From Lottia gigantea (Eukaryota; Mollusca; Gastropoda; Lottiidae), in assembly GCF_000327385.1 (NCBI RefSeq), contig NW_008709027.1:1676632-1740631 (forward strand): a DNA stretch of 64,000 nt, written 5' to 3'. A program made the translations under genes and the position numbers. Positions 11,559 to 23,815 of the stretch are shown here, one piece after another. The notes below the pieces were generated by a model. The model did no database searches and was not told the DNA's origin. It worked only from the letters and a program-made list of their open reading frames with translations. Positions within the stretch are counted from its first letter, which is position 1, and every line of letters begins with the position of its first letter.

Positions 11559-14500
11559 TTTATATCAACCGCATCTCTACACGAATCAATTCCGGTTCCA
11601 GTTCAAATCCGAAACGAAGAAAGAATTTACCAAGAAAGAATTTCGCTACAACGAATGGTTTTAGATCAAGAAAATGCTGTTAAGACGTATTAGTCTTTCC
11701 ATAAAATCAAAAAGTAACCAATTCTGAAATATTTTTCTTCATTGCCGAGTGAATAACGGAAAATGAATAAGCTGCCACAGATCACAGCCAACATTTTTTC
11801 TGACATATGCTCAGATTGTTTGAACAAGATTCGTGTCTAGTATCTTGTAATATATTTCTTATAGAAGTGAACTTTCTATATAATTGTGTATTTGTATGTG
11901 TTTTATCTTAAATCATATTATATAAGACGACACAAGTCAGACACTAAACGTGTACAACTCATGAACAACCTTATATCATTATTATTCAATGTTTAGGTTG
12001 CATGTGTATATTTATTCTTAATAATTTATTCATTTTATTCAGGCTTCGGATTTAATACTTTAAAGCAATCCACCTTCACCAGTGTGGATTTCAAACTGAC
12101 TGTTTTCATTGGTAACAAAACCACTATTCCTTTTTCCTACTATGATTTTCTTGTAACAACCGTCCACTTTCAACACCTATTATTTTGTTAATTTACATAG
12201 CATTCTTATCACGTAGCTCCCAGTGTATCTGAAATCCCTTTAGTTAAATCGCACGAGATGAGTGGGTATGAAGACGCACCTTGTCGTACAGAAAAGAAGA
12301 CTCTAGTTCGTTGAAGAAACACCTCCGGACTGAGAAAGCACTGACTCATAACTATGATGGTGTGCCTTTTGTATATTGAAACTTGAATCGACATTTTGGT
12401 ATGCTGAAAGTTTGCTGAACTAAAGAGACATCTCAGACTTCCTTAACCAATCATGTTGCTACATTACTATTTGACCCCTTTTATTCTCTAAATGTTGTTA
12501 GTTGTATAAAATAGAACAATAACTTTGATCCTTCTTCCATTAGAACGGACAGTAAGCTTAACACGCACAACGCCGAAGACCTTGTGTTCAGCAAATATTC
12601 ATTGCTTTGCTTGCTATAGGTAAGGTTTACTTCAATGATTATTTTAGTTTTAGTACATCATAGCAGTTATTATAGTACACGTAAAGTTTCAGATTTTATT
12701 CACGTCTTGTACAAAATACGTTTAATAAATGATTTAATAAAAAATGTATTTTTCTATATTTTTGGGGAATTCGAGTATAAGAATAGCTACTGCGCTTATA
12801 CAAGCCATAGTTTAAAATACTTGCTGTTCAATCAAAACTTCCGAAAAAGACGCTTTGCTTCTCTTCTTCAACCTTGTTTTAATGAGTCAAATGCCTTCAA
12901 TGTTTATTCGTCAATATATGAATTAAAGAATATCAATGCATTTAATAACCAATAAAACTGCAATTTCAAATGCAATTGACATAGGGGGCTTATTTGATGC
13001 AATCATTGTCCTTGGTAAATATTTTGCACACACAAAAGAATTTTAAACATAAGGCAAAGATCATGTCAAATATTTCTACTATCAAAACAATTTAACTGTA
13101 TTTACTTACAGTTGATAATTCACATCACATTAAATAACTAATTTCACTCTTAACAACATCCTTGCAAATCTTAATGAGAAATCTGTATAACTAATAATGG
13201 AATAAGAAATGACTAGAGTTGTTAATTATAGATTACTTGACGATAAAGCAAGATATGACAGAAATTACAATTTTCATTACCAACATTCACTTTAGTTCAG
13301 ATAGGTGGCTATACTATTCTAATAGTAGTATAGCATACTATACATTCAATTGTATCAGAAAGATGTAAGTATAAGTGCTGTTTAGATCTAATGCTTTCTA
13401 TTCTATATACCTGATACAAGTTTTCATTATGAAAAACCTACTCATTCATAGTACATCCTCATATGAATTATTCATATCGCCAAACTTTTATTCCGGTCCT
13501 TTTTTTAAAATCCACTATGCTGTCTTTCTTGAGAGTGGATAGGTCAAAATTTTTCTCGGAATGTCCATAGTAATTTGAGTAATGTCAGCTAGTTTGGTGA
13601 TTTCTCCTTGATCAATATCTGGGTCTATATCACTCAAGTTTCATTACATGGTTAAATTTGTTTTAATACCATAATGGCGTACATGTGCAAAAATATCGCA
13701 CACGGGGCGCATAATAATGTAGAATACAGGCACGGTCACAGTCGCACAGTTGCAAATATTTCAGATAAAATCGAGGATGCTTGAGCGTGCATGGTGGATG
13801 GCTGTGTCGATCAACGTCCTTCCAATTGATTTTAAATGGATCGATCGAACAGATTGTAAAATACAAGGCTTTGTATATTTTCTAGTGTTTGGTGCATGTC
13901 CAATTCGAACAACTAAACGCTTTTTCAACGACAGCCCTCTGCTTTACTGAGACTATATCAAGTGAATATTACAGTTCCTTGCGTCGTAGCTCGAGCAGGT
14001 TGTCATATAGTACTTTATGAATGAAATACTAGAATCTAGATTTCATCAGAGCTGAGATAAAATCACAGTATTTATTAACGACTGAGAACAAATTTCTTCT
14101 CGCGGTTAACATGGTAAATCATGAGAATTAGATCGAACCTAAAATGACTCGGATATTAGAGATGTACAGATAAGAATAGTAAGAACATTACAACGTGCTT
14201 AAATTGATCGACCTTTACCATGATGGTCATAAGGGAGTATAAAATTAACAATAGGCCAGTATAAATCTCCCCATGGTATGGTCCATACTTTTAACTAATT
14301 TATCACTCTGTCCACTAATAGCTTTCATAGACTTGATTATTTTCATTACAAATCATAAAGACATCCGACAATTTGTTCTGTTAATTCTTAGAAACACGCA
14401 CTGTTCCTTACAAAATATTCACTTACAATAATACACAATTAGAACTGGGAGTCAATAAACATATCGTTTAACAGTATTGTATATAAGTTGCTAAGTTGCT

Positions 14501-15438
14501 TAAATAATTACGAAAATAAATTTACAGTATAAAATTCAACTTCAATGTCCAGTATGTTTAAGATTTGACGAAACACCCAATGAACCTATGCCTACTGGGT
14601 GAGTAGCCTAAGCCAATGCCATTATAGTTTCATCAGAATTGCAACGGCAATGTTCGCCTATACTCCATGATATTTCAATCTGGATAAGAACTCAGTGAAC
14701 TTGGCGTGCAGCAAATTGAAACCACGATATTTTATATAGAGACATTTTTATTAAACAATAGTGATAATTGTAATATCATACCCTAATTAATATATAATTA
14801 GTTAATGAGTATACAGTATCTAATTACATTATTAATATTAATAATTAGTATTTTTTGTGGGCCGTCAATGTGTTAATATCGTTATTCACCTCACTATATT
14901 CTAATCCCAGATGGGTTTTTTGTACTTGATGGTTTTCTGCTATTGTTAATCTTATTCTCCCCTGTGGAACTGTCATCAGAATAATGGTTGTAATTCTATA
15001 CGAACATTTTTTGCAATTACATTTTTACAGATAAAATGAATCTTTATATTTAATGTATTGAAAAAAAAGAACAACTAGATTCATCCTGTCATGACTGATG
15101 ATATGCACTAAGAATGAATCGTCTCCGGAATCCCGCTTACAATGTCTAACAGTTCTTTTCGAATTGCCGAGGCGTCGAATTATTCTAATACAGATATTTG
15201 TATTATGATATTTTGTGATTTTAGTAAGACTTGTGATGTATTTAAATATGGTTTGTTTCATTACAGAACATCATAATCAATTTTCAAAATAATGAAAAAT
15301 AACAAGTATTGACAAAAAAAAAACAAAACAACCCAGTCGATCGAGAACACATATTTCAATTTCTAAGTATTTGTTTCATCCTCGGCCTGTACATTTGGTA
15401 GAACCATGTCTTCCCTTCCTCGAAATAGGTGACACTAA
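11559..15438. other. intergenic, no gene recognised
   Basis: AT-rich spacer between gene A and the 46-bp minisatellite. Short open frames here (for example 12635-12955) have no recognisable motifs. A strong splice-donor-like site at about 12620 has no coding exon attached. A SINE fragment is at 13893-13950. Confidence 0.6.
13893..13950 (-). mobile_element. tRNA-derived SINE fragment
   Basis: The segment with cgaacaactaaacgcttttt and the following 'caacgacagccctct' matches the core of the SINE at 38835-39180 in the same orientation. Only the core is recognisable. Confidence 0.5.
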
Positions 15439-17676
15439 CTTGAGCATGACTTTATACACCTACCTCATATTGGTTGGTATGGTACTTTAGCTTGTCTTTA
15501 TACTTACCTTATATTGGTTGGTATGGTACTTTAGCTTGACTTTATACACCTACCTTATATTGGTTGGTATGGTACTTTAGCTTGACTTTATACACCTACC
15601 TTATATTGGTTGGTATGGTACTCTAGCTTGTCTTTATACACCTACCTTATATTTCTTGGTATGGTACTCTAGCTTGGCTTTATACACCTACCTTATATTG
15701 GTTGGTATGGTACTCTAGCTTGTCTTTATACACCTACCTTATATTGGTTGGTATGGTACTCTAGATCGACTCTATACATCTACCTTATATTGGTTGGTAT
15801 GGTACTCTAGCTTGACTTTATACACCTACCTTATATTCCTTTATACACCAACCTTATATTCCTTGGTATGGTACTCTAGCTTGACTTTATACACCTACCT
15901 TATATTTCTTGGTATGGTGGTCTAGCTTGGCTTTATACACCTACCTTATATTGGTAGGTATGGTACTCTAGCTTGGCTTTATACACCTACCTTATATTGG
16001 TTGGTATGGTACTCTAGCTTGACTTTATACACCTACCTTATATTGGTTGGTACGGTACTCTAGCTTGACTTTATTCACCTAACTTATATTGGTTGGTATG
16101 GTACTCTAGCTTGACTTTATACACCTACCTTATATTCCTTGGTATGACACTCTAGCTTGACTTTATACACCTACCGTATATTTCTTGGTATGGTACTCTA
16201 GCTTGGCTTTATACACCTACCTTATATTGGTAGGTATGGTACTCTAGCTTGACTTTATACACCTACCTTATATTGGTTGGTATGGTACTCTAGCTTGACT
16301 TTATTCATCTAACTTATATTGGTTGGTATGGTACTCTAGCTTGACTTTATTCATCTAACTTATATTGGTTGGTATGGTACTCTAGCTTGACTTTATACAC
16401 ATACCTTATATTACTTGGTATGGTACTCTAACTTGTCTTTATACAGCTCATTCATATTGATTGGTATGGTACTCTAGCTTGGCTTTATACACCTACCTTA
16501 TATTGGTTGGTATGGTACTCTAGACTGACTTTATACACATAACCTATATTGGTTGGTATGGTACTCTAGCTTGACTATATAGACCTACCTTATATTGGTT
16601 GGTATAGTACTCTAGACTGACTTTATACACATAGCCTATATTGATTGGTATGGTACTCTAGACTGACTTAATAAACCTACCTTATATTGGTTGGTATGGT
16701 ACTCTAGCTTGTCTTTATACACCTACCTTATATTGGTTGGTATGGTACTCTAGACTGACTTTATACACATAACCTATATTGGTTGGTATGGTACTCTAGC
16801 TTGACTATATAGACCTACCTTATATTGGTTGGTATAGTACTCTAGACTGACTTTATACACATAACCTATATTGGTTGGTATGGTACTCTAGCTTGACTAT
16901 ATAGACCTACCTTATATTGGTTGGTATGGTACTCTAGCTTGACTATATAGACCTACCTTATATTGGTTGGTATGGTACTCTAGACTGACTTTATACACAT
17001 AACCTATATTGGTTGGTATGGTACTCTAGCTTGACTATATAGACCTACCTTATATTGGTTGGTATAGTACTCTAGACTGACTCTATACACCTACCTTATA
17101 TTGGTTGGTATGGTACTCTAGACTGACTCTATACATCTACCTTATATTGGTTGGTATGGTACTCTAGCTTGACTTTATATACGCACCTTATATTGGTTGG
17201 TATGGTACTCTAGCTTGACTCTATACACATCCCTTATATTGGTTGATATGATAACCTAGACTAACTCTATACACCTACCTTATATTGGTTGGTATGGTAC
17301 TCTAGACTGACTCTATACATCTACCTTATATTAGTTGGTATGATACTCTAGCTTGACATTATACACCTACCTTATATTGGTTGGTTTGGTACTCTAGCTT
17401 GGCTTTATACACCTACCTTATATTGGTTGTTATAGTACTCTAGCTTGACATTATATACGCACCTTTTATTCATTGGTATGGTACTCTAGCTTGTCTTTAT
17501 ACACCTACCTTATTTTGGTTGGTATGGTACTCTAGCTTGTCTTTATACACCTACCGTATATTCATTGGTGTGGTACTCTAGCCTGACTATATAGACCTAC
17601 CTTATATTGGTTGGTATGGTACTCTAGACTGACTCTATACATGTACCTTATATTGGTTAGTATGGTACTCAAGCTC
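15439..17676. repeat. 46-bp minisatellite, about 48 copies
   Basis: A head-to-tail array whose unit contains ttggttggtatggtactcta followed by a 'gcttgactttatacaccta' half. The unit is 46 bp and the array is about 2.24 kb. Between about 16506 and 17070 two unit types alternate, one with gactgactttatacacataa and one with gcttgactatatagaccta, giving a 92-bp higher-order repeat. No gene overlaps it. Confidence 0.95.
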
Positions 17677-18028
17677 TGTTTCTGCGGTGATTTTCTGTTG
17701 TTGACGTATAAGATCCCACTTCCTTATAAATTCTGTCTGACATTACCTTTGTCCTTATATAATAAATAAACCAGGTACTTACGATCCGAACCACAAAACG
17801 CAACCCGAAACCCAAACAACATATTGGCAAGACATAAGTTACAATTTACAGATATTCAACTTATCACATAAGGAATCGATCATAAGAGAGGAAGTATTTC
17901 GTAATAAAAAGTGATATCATGTGTCTAGAAGAGTAAGAATAAACTGCCAGACGCTATAGCTGATTTACATCAATATATCTACTTTGTTAGTTAGTTTGAA
18001 TTATTTGTCAGGCGAGTCTTAATTTTGA

Positions 18029-18386
18029 GCAGAGAAATTTCGATTTTGTCCGGAAGAGCGAAACGAAAGTGAAAGTATCAAAGACAAATCTTGCCGTAAT
18101 AAGAAAGCTTTGGCTTGTCTCGATGATGGCGTTATATTAGTTGAGGAAACGTTGAACAAAAACACATCCCAACGAAAATACATAGAACGTGACGATAGCA
18201 ATGATAAATAGAAATGAAGATCAAATGAAGAAAGTTGAAGCCAATTTAAAGAGGGGTCGAATAAAGGAACAAGTGTTAGAGAGTCACAGAAAGCTGGCTG
18301 AGATCAAGGATCAATCGGCAACAAAAGATTGTTTGTCTAAATCCTTAAAGGAAGATGCTAAGAAATCTACACAGCCTTTGCAGAAG
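18029..18386 (+). pseudogene. possible coiled-coil coding relic or exon pair
   Basis: Two adjoining frames both read as charged, protein-like sequence. The first (18029-18211) includes LDDGVILVEETLNKNTSQRK. The second opens with an ATG at 18201 and reads 62 codons (MINRNEDQMKKVEANL... to STPLQK-like STQPLQK) up to a donor-like AAG|gtacta at 18387. The second is a likely alpha-helical coiled coil. Continuous character across a frame change around 18200 suggests a shifted relic of one exon; a real first exon starting at 18201 is the alternative. Family not recognised, and no further exons were found nearby. Confidence 0.35.
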
Positions 18387-20186
18387 GTACTATTTTTTAT
18401 TTTTCATTATATAACGCTCAATTCCTCAGTCGCAGTTTTTTAGTCTGTCCTATCGATTAAGAATTATTTTTACGGTGTCAAACTTTGAATATTTTGCTCG
18501 AATTTTATTTCCCTCACTCAGAATCTATGGAACTGGAACTTGTTTTAAAAGGCTTGAGTAGATTAAATTCCCATTGTCACCGGGCTCTGCACATCTCGCC
18601 CCCTATTTTGATAGAGCTCTGATTATTTATGAACTTAAATAATGCAAATGTCGCAATGTTTTGGCGTTACTTTTTGAAAGCATTTTTCTTATGTGTAGGA
18701 AATTTGGTACCAATGTCAGCTCATAGTTTTGATGAGAAAAAAATTGTTATGTATAAATGATGTGTCAATCGTAGATTCACATACCTTACTTAGTTTTAAG
18801 TGGTCTAAGACCATTCAATTTAGTGAGCACGTTTTGCTTTTTCCGCTCGTACCAATTCCGGACTCTGTTCTATTCCCTGTGACAGCGGTGCAAAGAGCAC
18901 TTGTTTTTTTTTTGCCTGGAATAGGCTCGAACCCATTTTTTTAGAATTGTTTATAAGGGTAAAATTGTTCCATTGACTTACGAAAAACCTATGATAAAAC
19001 TAAAGTGTCTACTACAGAAAACCCCTTGCTATACTCTTCACGTACGTTTATGGTTCAAGTCCCAGCTAACGAAGTCCAACTACAAGGTTTGCTTATAAAG
19101 CATACCTTGACTTTCCTCTAGAAGATCGGTCAGAAAATGATATATCTTTAGGTGACAAGTACGTATAAGCTGTGTGTGGTATGTTTACCTATTTTGTTGT
19201 ATATATTCATGTAAAAAGATAATCGATTCCTTTCCCTTTAAAATGATTATATTTATACACTTTTTTACCGTTCTTGTATTATCTCTAAGGGTCAAAACGC
19301 ACTTTCGACAGACGGATTACTGCAGCGGCTAGCGCCAATATCGCAATTCCTTGGGGACGTAACTTAACGCGAAATTATCGCAGATATTATAGTGCGAAAA
19401 CAAACACATGACCCATGAATTTCTTGTTTTAGTCGAAAAGATAATTTGTCATTCTTTACTAAAGGTAATTCCGTCGAATAATCGATATAAATTAATTAAC
19501 TAAAAATTTATGATGGATTAAACAAGTTTATTATTTTCAAAAGTTGTGGCTGCTATTTAATTGACTTTTATCCAGAGACAAACTAGAACACTAAGTCTAG
19601 CAGATGTAATATACTAAGTAGGGTTTAGTTAGAAACTCTTTGTCATGCACTATTTGTATCGTCTTTAAAAAGATCTTATATCAATAAGGAAATGGGAAAT
19701 TAAGCTGTATCAGGTTAACTGGCTTCCTTTAGTCTGAGATGATTACCTTAAACTTAATTCCAAGACTTTAGGGGAAAGCTTGCGAATATGTTGAAAAACT
19801 TTTAATAGCTCTTAGCTCTTATACATAAATTTTATATATTTCAAAATAAAATATCCCATTTTACCTGCCTTGAAACATGAGATGGTCTGCTTGATTTGTG
19901 AGGAAACCTTTTGGTTCGACATATAATTCCATGGTGGTTTTTTTTCAGTAATAAATATACCAAGTCAATAGTAGGCTATTCGGTCTCCACGAGAAGGTAT
20001 GTCGAACTGACAAACCCAATCACAGGGAGGAACCAGATATTCCGGAAGGGTGATCATGTCATGCCTTGCTAGAATCAAAGGTATAAAGGTGAGACTAATT
20101 TGTATGAAATGGTCTATAGTTTACCAAGAAAGCTATTGTGCAAGACCAAGTCCATGGTTTCCAGTTATTTCTTAACATTGTGCCCT
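18387..20186. other. intergenic, nothing recognised
   Basis: AT-rich sequence without convincing coding, RNA or repeat structure. Short open frames such as 18729-18944 lack motifs. Confidence 0.6.
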
Positions 20187-20492
20187 TCAGGGTTTAAGAA
20201 GTTTTGGCAGCGGTGACGGCAAGGACATGGTGGCGGTCAGGAATGACATGACCATTACTAGGAAAATGTCAGGCGACCTGTTCTTGAAACATGTGAAAGT
20301 CTGACGGAGAAAATCGGGATCTGCTTCAAAACGGCATAAATTGTCACAAGGCGTTGGGATTGTAATTCGTTTACAAACCTGTCTGGCATACAACTCGCAG
20401 GTGATAATGTGCTCATTCCTCTCTTGAGAGATGCCTATAACACTGGGAATATGTCTAGTGGTCAGTCGTCGATCAACCATGATCATGTCCAT
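20187..20492 (-). mobile_element. mariner-family transposase fossil fragment
   Basis: The minus-strand frame reads IMVDRRLTTRHIPSVIGIS, then ARQVCKR and later EADPDFLRQTFTC. This follows the order of mariner transposases: the second helix-turn-helix (typically 'DRRLTIRQIAEEVGIS'), 'RRVCAKFVPR', then 'EDPDFLKRIITGDE' before the first catalytic Asp. The catalytic core is not recognisable and the frame after TFTC no longer follows the family, so the copy is dead. Terminal inverted repeats were not located. Confidence 0.55.
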
Positions 20493-20869
20493 GTCATGGA
20501 GTATTGTTACCCGATATGATTGCTATGTTGGACTCGGGTCATCGTATAAGTTCTCACTGCCACAGCCCTCTTCTTAACAATAGAAACGGGGCATCGTCGG
20601 TAAATTATGGGTAGGTTCTTGTAGAAGTATAGGTTGTTCTTATGTTTATGATCGTTCTTGTTAGCGTCAATAAAGATATCTTTCTTTGGCTTGTAACTTT
20701 GCAGCCAACCGACGTTGTTAATTATAGTTAAAGGTAAGTAACTCTTGCAACATTTCTCAAATGAATAACCAAATCCAGGTAAATCGGGAGAAATTAAACG
20801 TGTAGTTAGTAGGTCATGGTAAAAGTAAGATATAAAATAGAAAAAATTGAATGCTATTTCGATGTACAA

Positions 20870-21539
20870 TTTGTTTAAAAAGGACAGATTACATTGCTGT
20901 TATAAAGTACATGACCACAAAATGTAGTGTACGTTCTACCGGAGCGAACGTCTTCTCTGGGTCTTGACTATGGGCTTGTATGATTCAAAACCAGTTCTGT
21001 ATTAAACTTTTATTAATCGGCTTGCTTTTACAGGCATTATTTAGCTTTACCATACATTAAACTTTGCCATGCCATATTGCCATGTTGCCGTAAAAACTTG
21101 TTTCCCCGATTAATTGGCTAAAAAACTAATGTAACTATGGTTGAAATACCACGCTGCTTCTGAAACGGTGTAATTCTTTTTTTTGTACGAGGTTGCGTAT
21201 AAAATACAGATTTGGACTCGGATAATAAGTAAACATGACTGATTATAAACTAAGCCGTAACATGTAGTCTACAGGCTATCACAATTTAAACACAATACTA
21301 TAAATTTACACTTAAAAATACACAGGGCCGTATGCAGAGGTTGAACTTAACCTAAACTTTGACACAAGTTGGACTTGTTGAAGTTGAACTTAAGTACGCA
21401 CCGCTGAAACTTTATGAAAGTCATGCTGAACATTTACTTAAATGAAAGCTGTGATAAAGTTACCTCAGAAGGTGACTTTAGCTAAACTTTACTGGTTTTA
21501 TACACGAATTGGGGAATTATTTAGATCGATTATGCTGAT
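20870..21539. other. intergenic, nothing firm
   Basis: AT-rich sequence. At 21330-21440 the phrase 'gttgaacttaa' recurs in nearby variants, suggesting a small decayed repeat. No gene seen. Confidence 0.5.
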
Positions 21540-22560
21540 TATTAGGCTTTCACTTACATGCAGCTATTCACAGAAGGATCGCTCTAATTCATTGGAATAT
21601 TTAGATGATACCAAATTAAGTATGGATAAGAATTGATTGTTCAAATTCCATCCATGTTACAAATTTTATAACTACGTGGGTATGCATATGGGCCATTTAA
21701 CTTTTTTCAGTTAAGGGAGAAAATGACCATCCGCATCCGTCTACTGTCAGCATAACTGTCAAAAACATTTCAATTGCAGTTGCTAGCCCAGATCCGATGT
21801 TACATAATTTCCGCTGAGAATTAAAATAACCGTAGTTCGACATGAATTGTAGTATTTGGCTAATTTTCTATGAGCAATAGTAACTATAAATTGTCAGATT
21901 TTCAGAAACTACAAAGGCTTGCATTCAATATTAATGTGACTGGCGAACGCAACTTGACAATTCGTAACAAGATGACTTGTGGAGCAAGACGCGATGTCAT
22001 TCCGCTCAATTTCGAGCGTCAAGTTGGTGGCTTTATTGTCTAGGGGATGCTGATATTCATGCCGGACATGTCTTTTAACGCCATTTTCAAATACACAATA
22101 GTAGGCTAATTATGAACGGAAATATAACAATTCTCATACGACCACAAAAAAGGCAGTCTGATGTTTTTTATTAGTAAATCTTGGTGCTTACATTAATGAA
22201 AACTATAAATCCAAAATCTAGAAATGTGTGTCCCTTACCTTATCTGGAATTTTGACTTAAAAAGAAAAAGGCTTTAATAATGAACATTTTGCATAAAAAT
22301 CAGCACATGACGATTTTAATGTCTTATAGGACTATCTTTGGATACAGCAATGGTCGTGATCGTTGCTATGCGATAAGAAGATGGATGAGGTAAGTGATAA
22401 AGTGCCCCATCAGGATCAACCAGACTCAACTGAATGCCCATGTATCACACAATAACGAATGGGAAGAATACTTCTGATAATAATATTTCACTGTGAGTGC
22501 ATTTATTCTGGTATTAAAGTGCATATTCTTAGCCAGGCATTTTTCGACTTCCCACTTACA
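21540..22560 (+). repeat. diverged tandem duplication, left copy
   Basis: Collinear with 22785-23815. Shared landmarks, in order: a gataccaaatta motif (21607 and 22850), a 'cagttcgacatg'-like site (about 21835 and 23321), tgagcaatagtaac (about 21870 and 23355), a 'gccggacat' site (about 22060 and 23515) and 'gtgcatttat' (about 22497 and 23760). Divergence is high, so the duplication is old. Function unknown. Confidence 0.65.
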
Positions 22561-22784
22561 CCACGTATCGTTTTTGTTTTTTCACGCATGTCAAGGACAC
22601 CTGACTTTATCTTTAGATAGTTCCAATAGAATTATTTTAATTGAATAATAATTGATTTCAATAGAATAATTTTTGTTAAGTCCTGGCATTACACACAAAC
22701 TCGATTTCTTTAAAAGTTTTTCTTTTTATGTAGGCCTATAGGCCCGACGTCATTAGTCTTACATTCAAAAATACTTATACTCCG

Positions 22785-23815
22785 TTTAATAGACTTTCAC
22801 CAACAAGCAGTTACTCACATAATCGTTCTAAATCATAAGAGGATTTAAATGATACCAAATTAATTTTTGGATAGGCATAGATTTTCAAAGGCAGATCATG
22901 ATACATATTCCATCCGTGTTACAACTGTTTATAACTAAGCTAGTATGCATCTGGGTCATTTAGTCATTTCTGTAAAATAGTGGGATTAATTTGCGCCATT
23001 CCAACTTTCAACCAGACGTCTTTGGTTCCTGCAATTCCACTAATAATAAGTGTTTGATGACGTCACTAATTGCAAAATATGCTTTGTCACGGTAGGTGAC
23101 ACTGACGTCATCATACACTTAGTTCAGTTGTTAAAATGTGCGGAATGTTGATTAGTTGTTAAAAGTTAGTTAGATGCTATCAGTGCCCCGATACTTATTA
23201 AAAAATTAGAATTTAGACTCTTTTTAATCGATATATTAATATCATTGATACATTAATAGCAATGACAATAGCTAGCCACAGATATTATATAATTCCAACA
23301 AAGATGAAAATTTCCGGAGTTCGACATGGATTCTACGATTTGGCTGACTTCCCATGAGCAATAGTAACCACAGATGTTCAGAAACCAGAAACGTTGGTTT
23401 TCTATCAATATTAAAATGATTGGCGAACACAACTTGTCAATTCGTAGCAAGATTGGTGATAGAGTAGCAAGATGGCCCTGGGCAACACGCGACACCCGAA
23501 TATTCGGCGAATATTGCCGGACATATCTTTTACCACCGTTATCGAATTCAGAAAGTAATTCGTAACAAAATTAACATTTCCTATACCACCATAAGATTGT
23601 TGCAATGCACTTCTTCATTAGATAGTTTATAGATGCGAATGAAAATGGACAGGGAACTCATAAAGAACCCCATCATGATTAACCAGTCTTAACTTAATGT
23701 TCACATATCGCTAAACGAGGAAAACAACGAAAACTACTGATAATTATTTTGGACATCGGGTGCATTTATCCTGATATGATAGTGAATATTCTTATACTGG
23801 CATCCCAGAGAAAAA
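22785..23815 (+). repeat. diverged tandem duplication, right copy
   Basis: Second copy of the unit at 21540-22560, offset by about 1.25 kb. It contains the palindromic MITE at 22995-23150, which the left copy lacks, so the MITE inserted after the duplication. Confidence 0.65.
22995..23150. mobile_element. small palindromic MITE, copy 1
   Basis: A near-palindrome: taagtgtttgatgacgtca on the left pairs with tgacgtcatcatacactta on the right with one mismatch, and outer arms share a cattcc-type start. A related sequence with cagacgtct, a gttcc motif and aattccacta lies at 53905-54115. No coding capacity. Confidence 0.6.
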
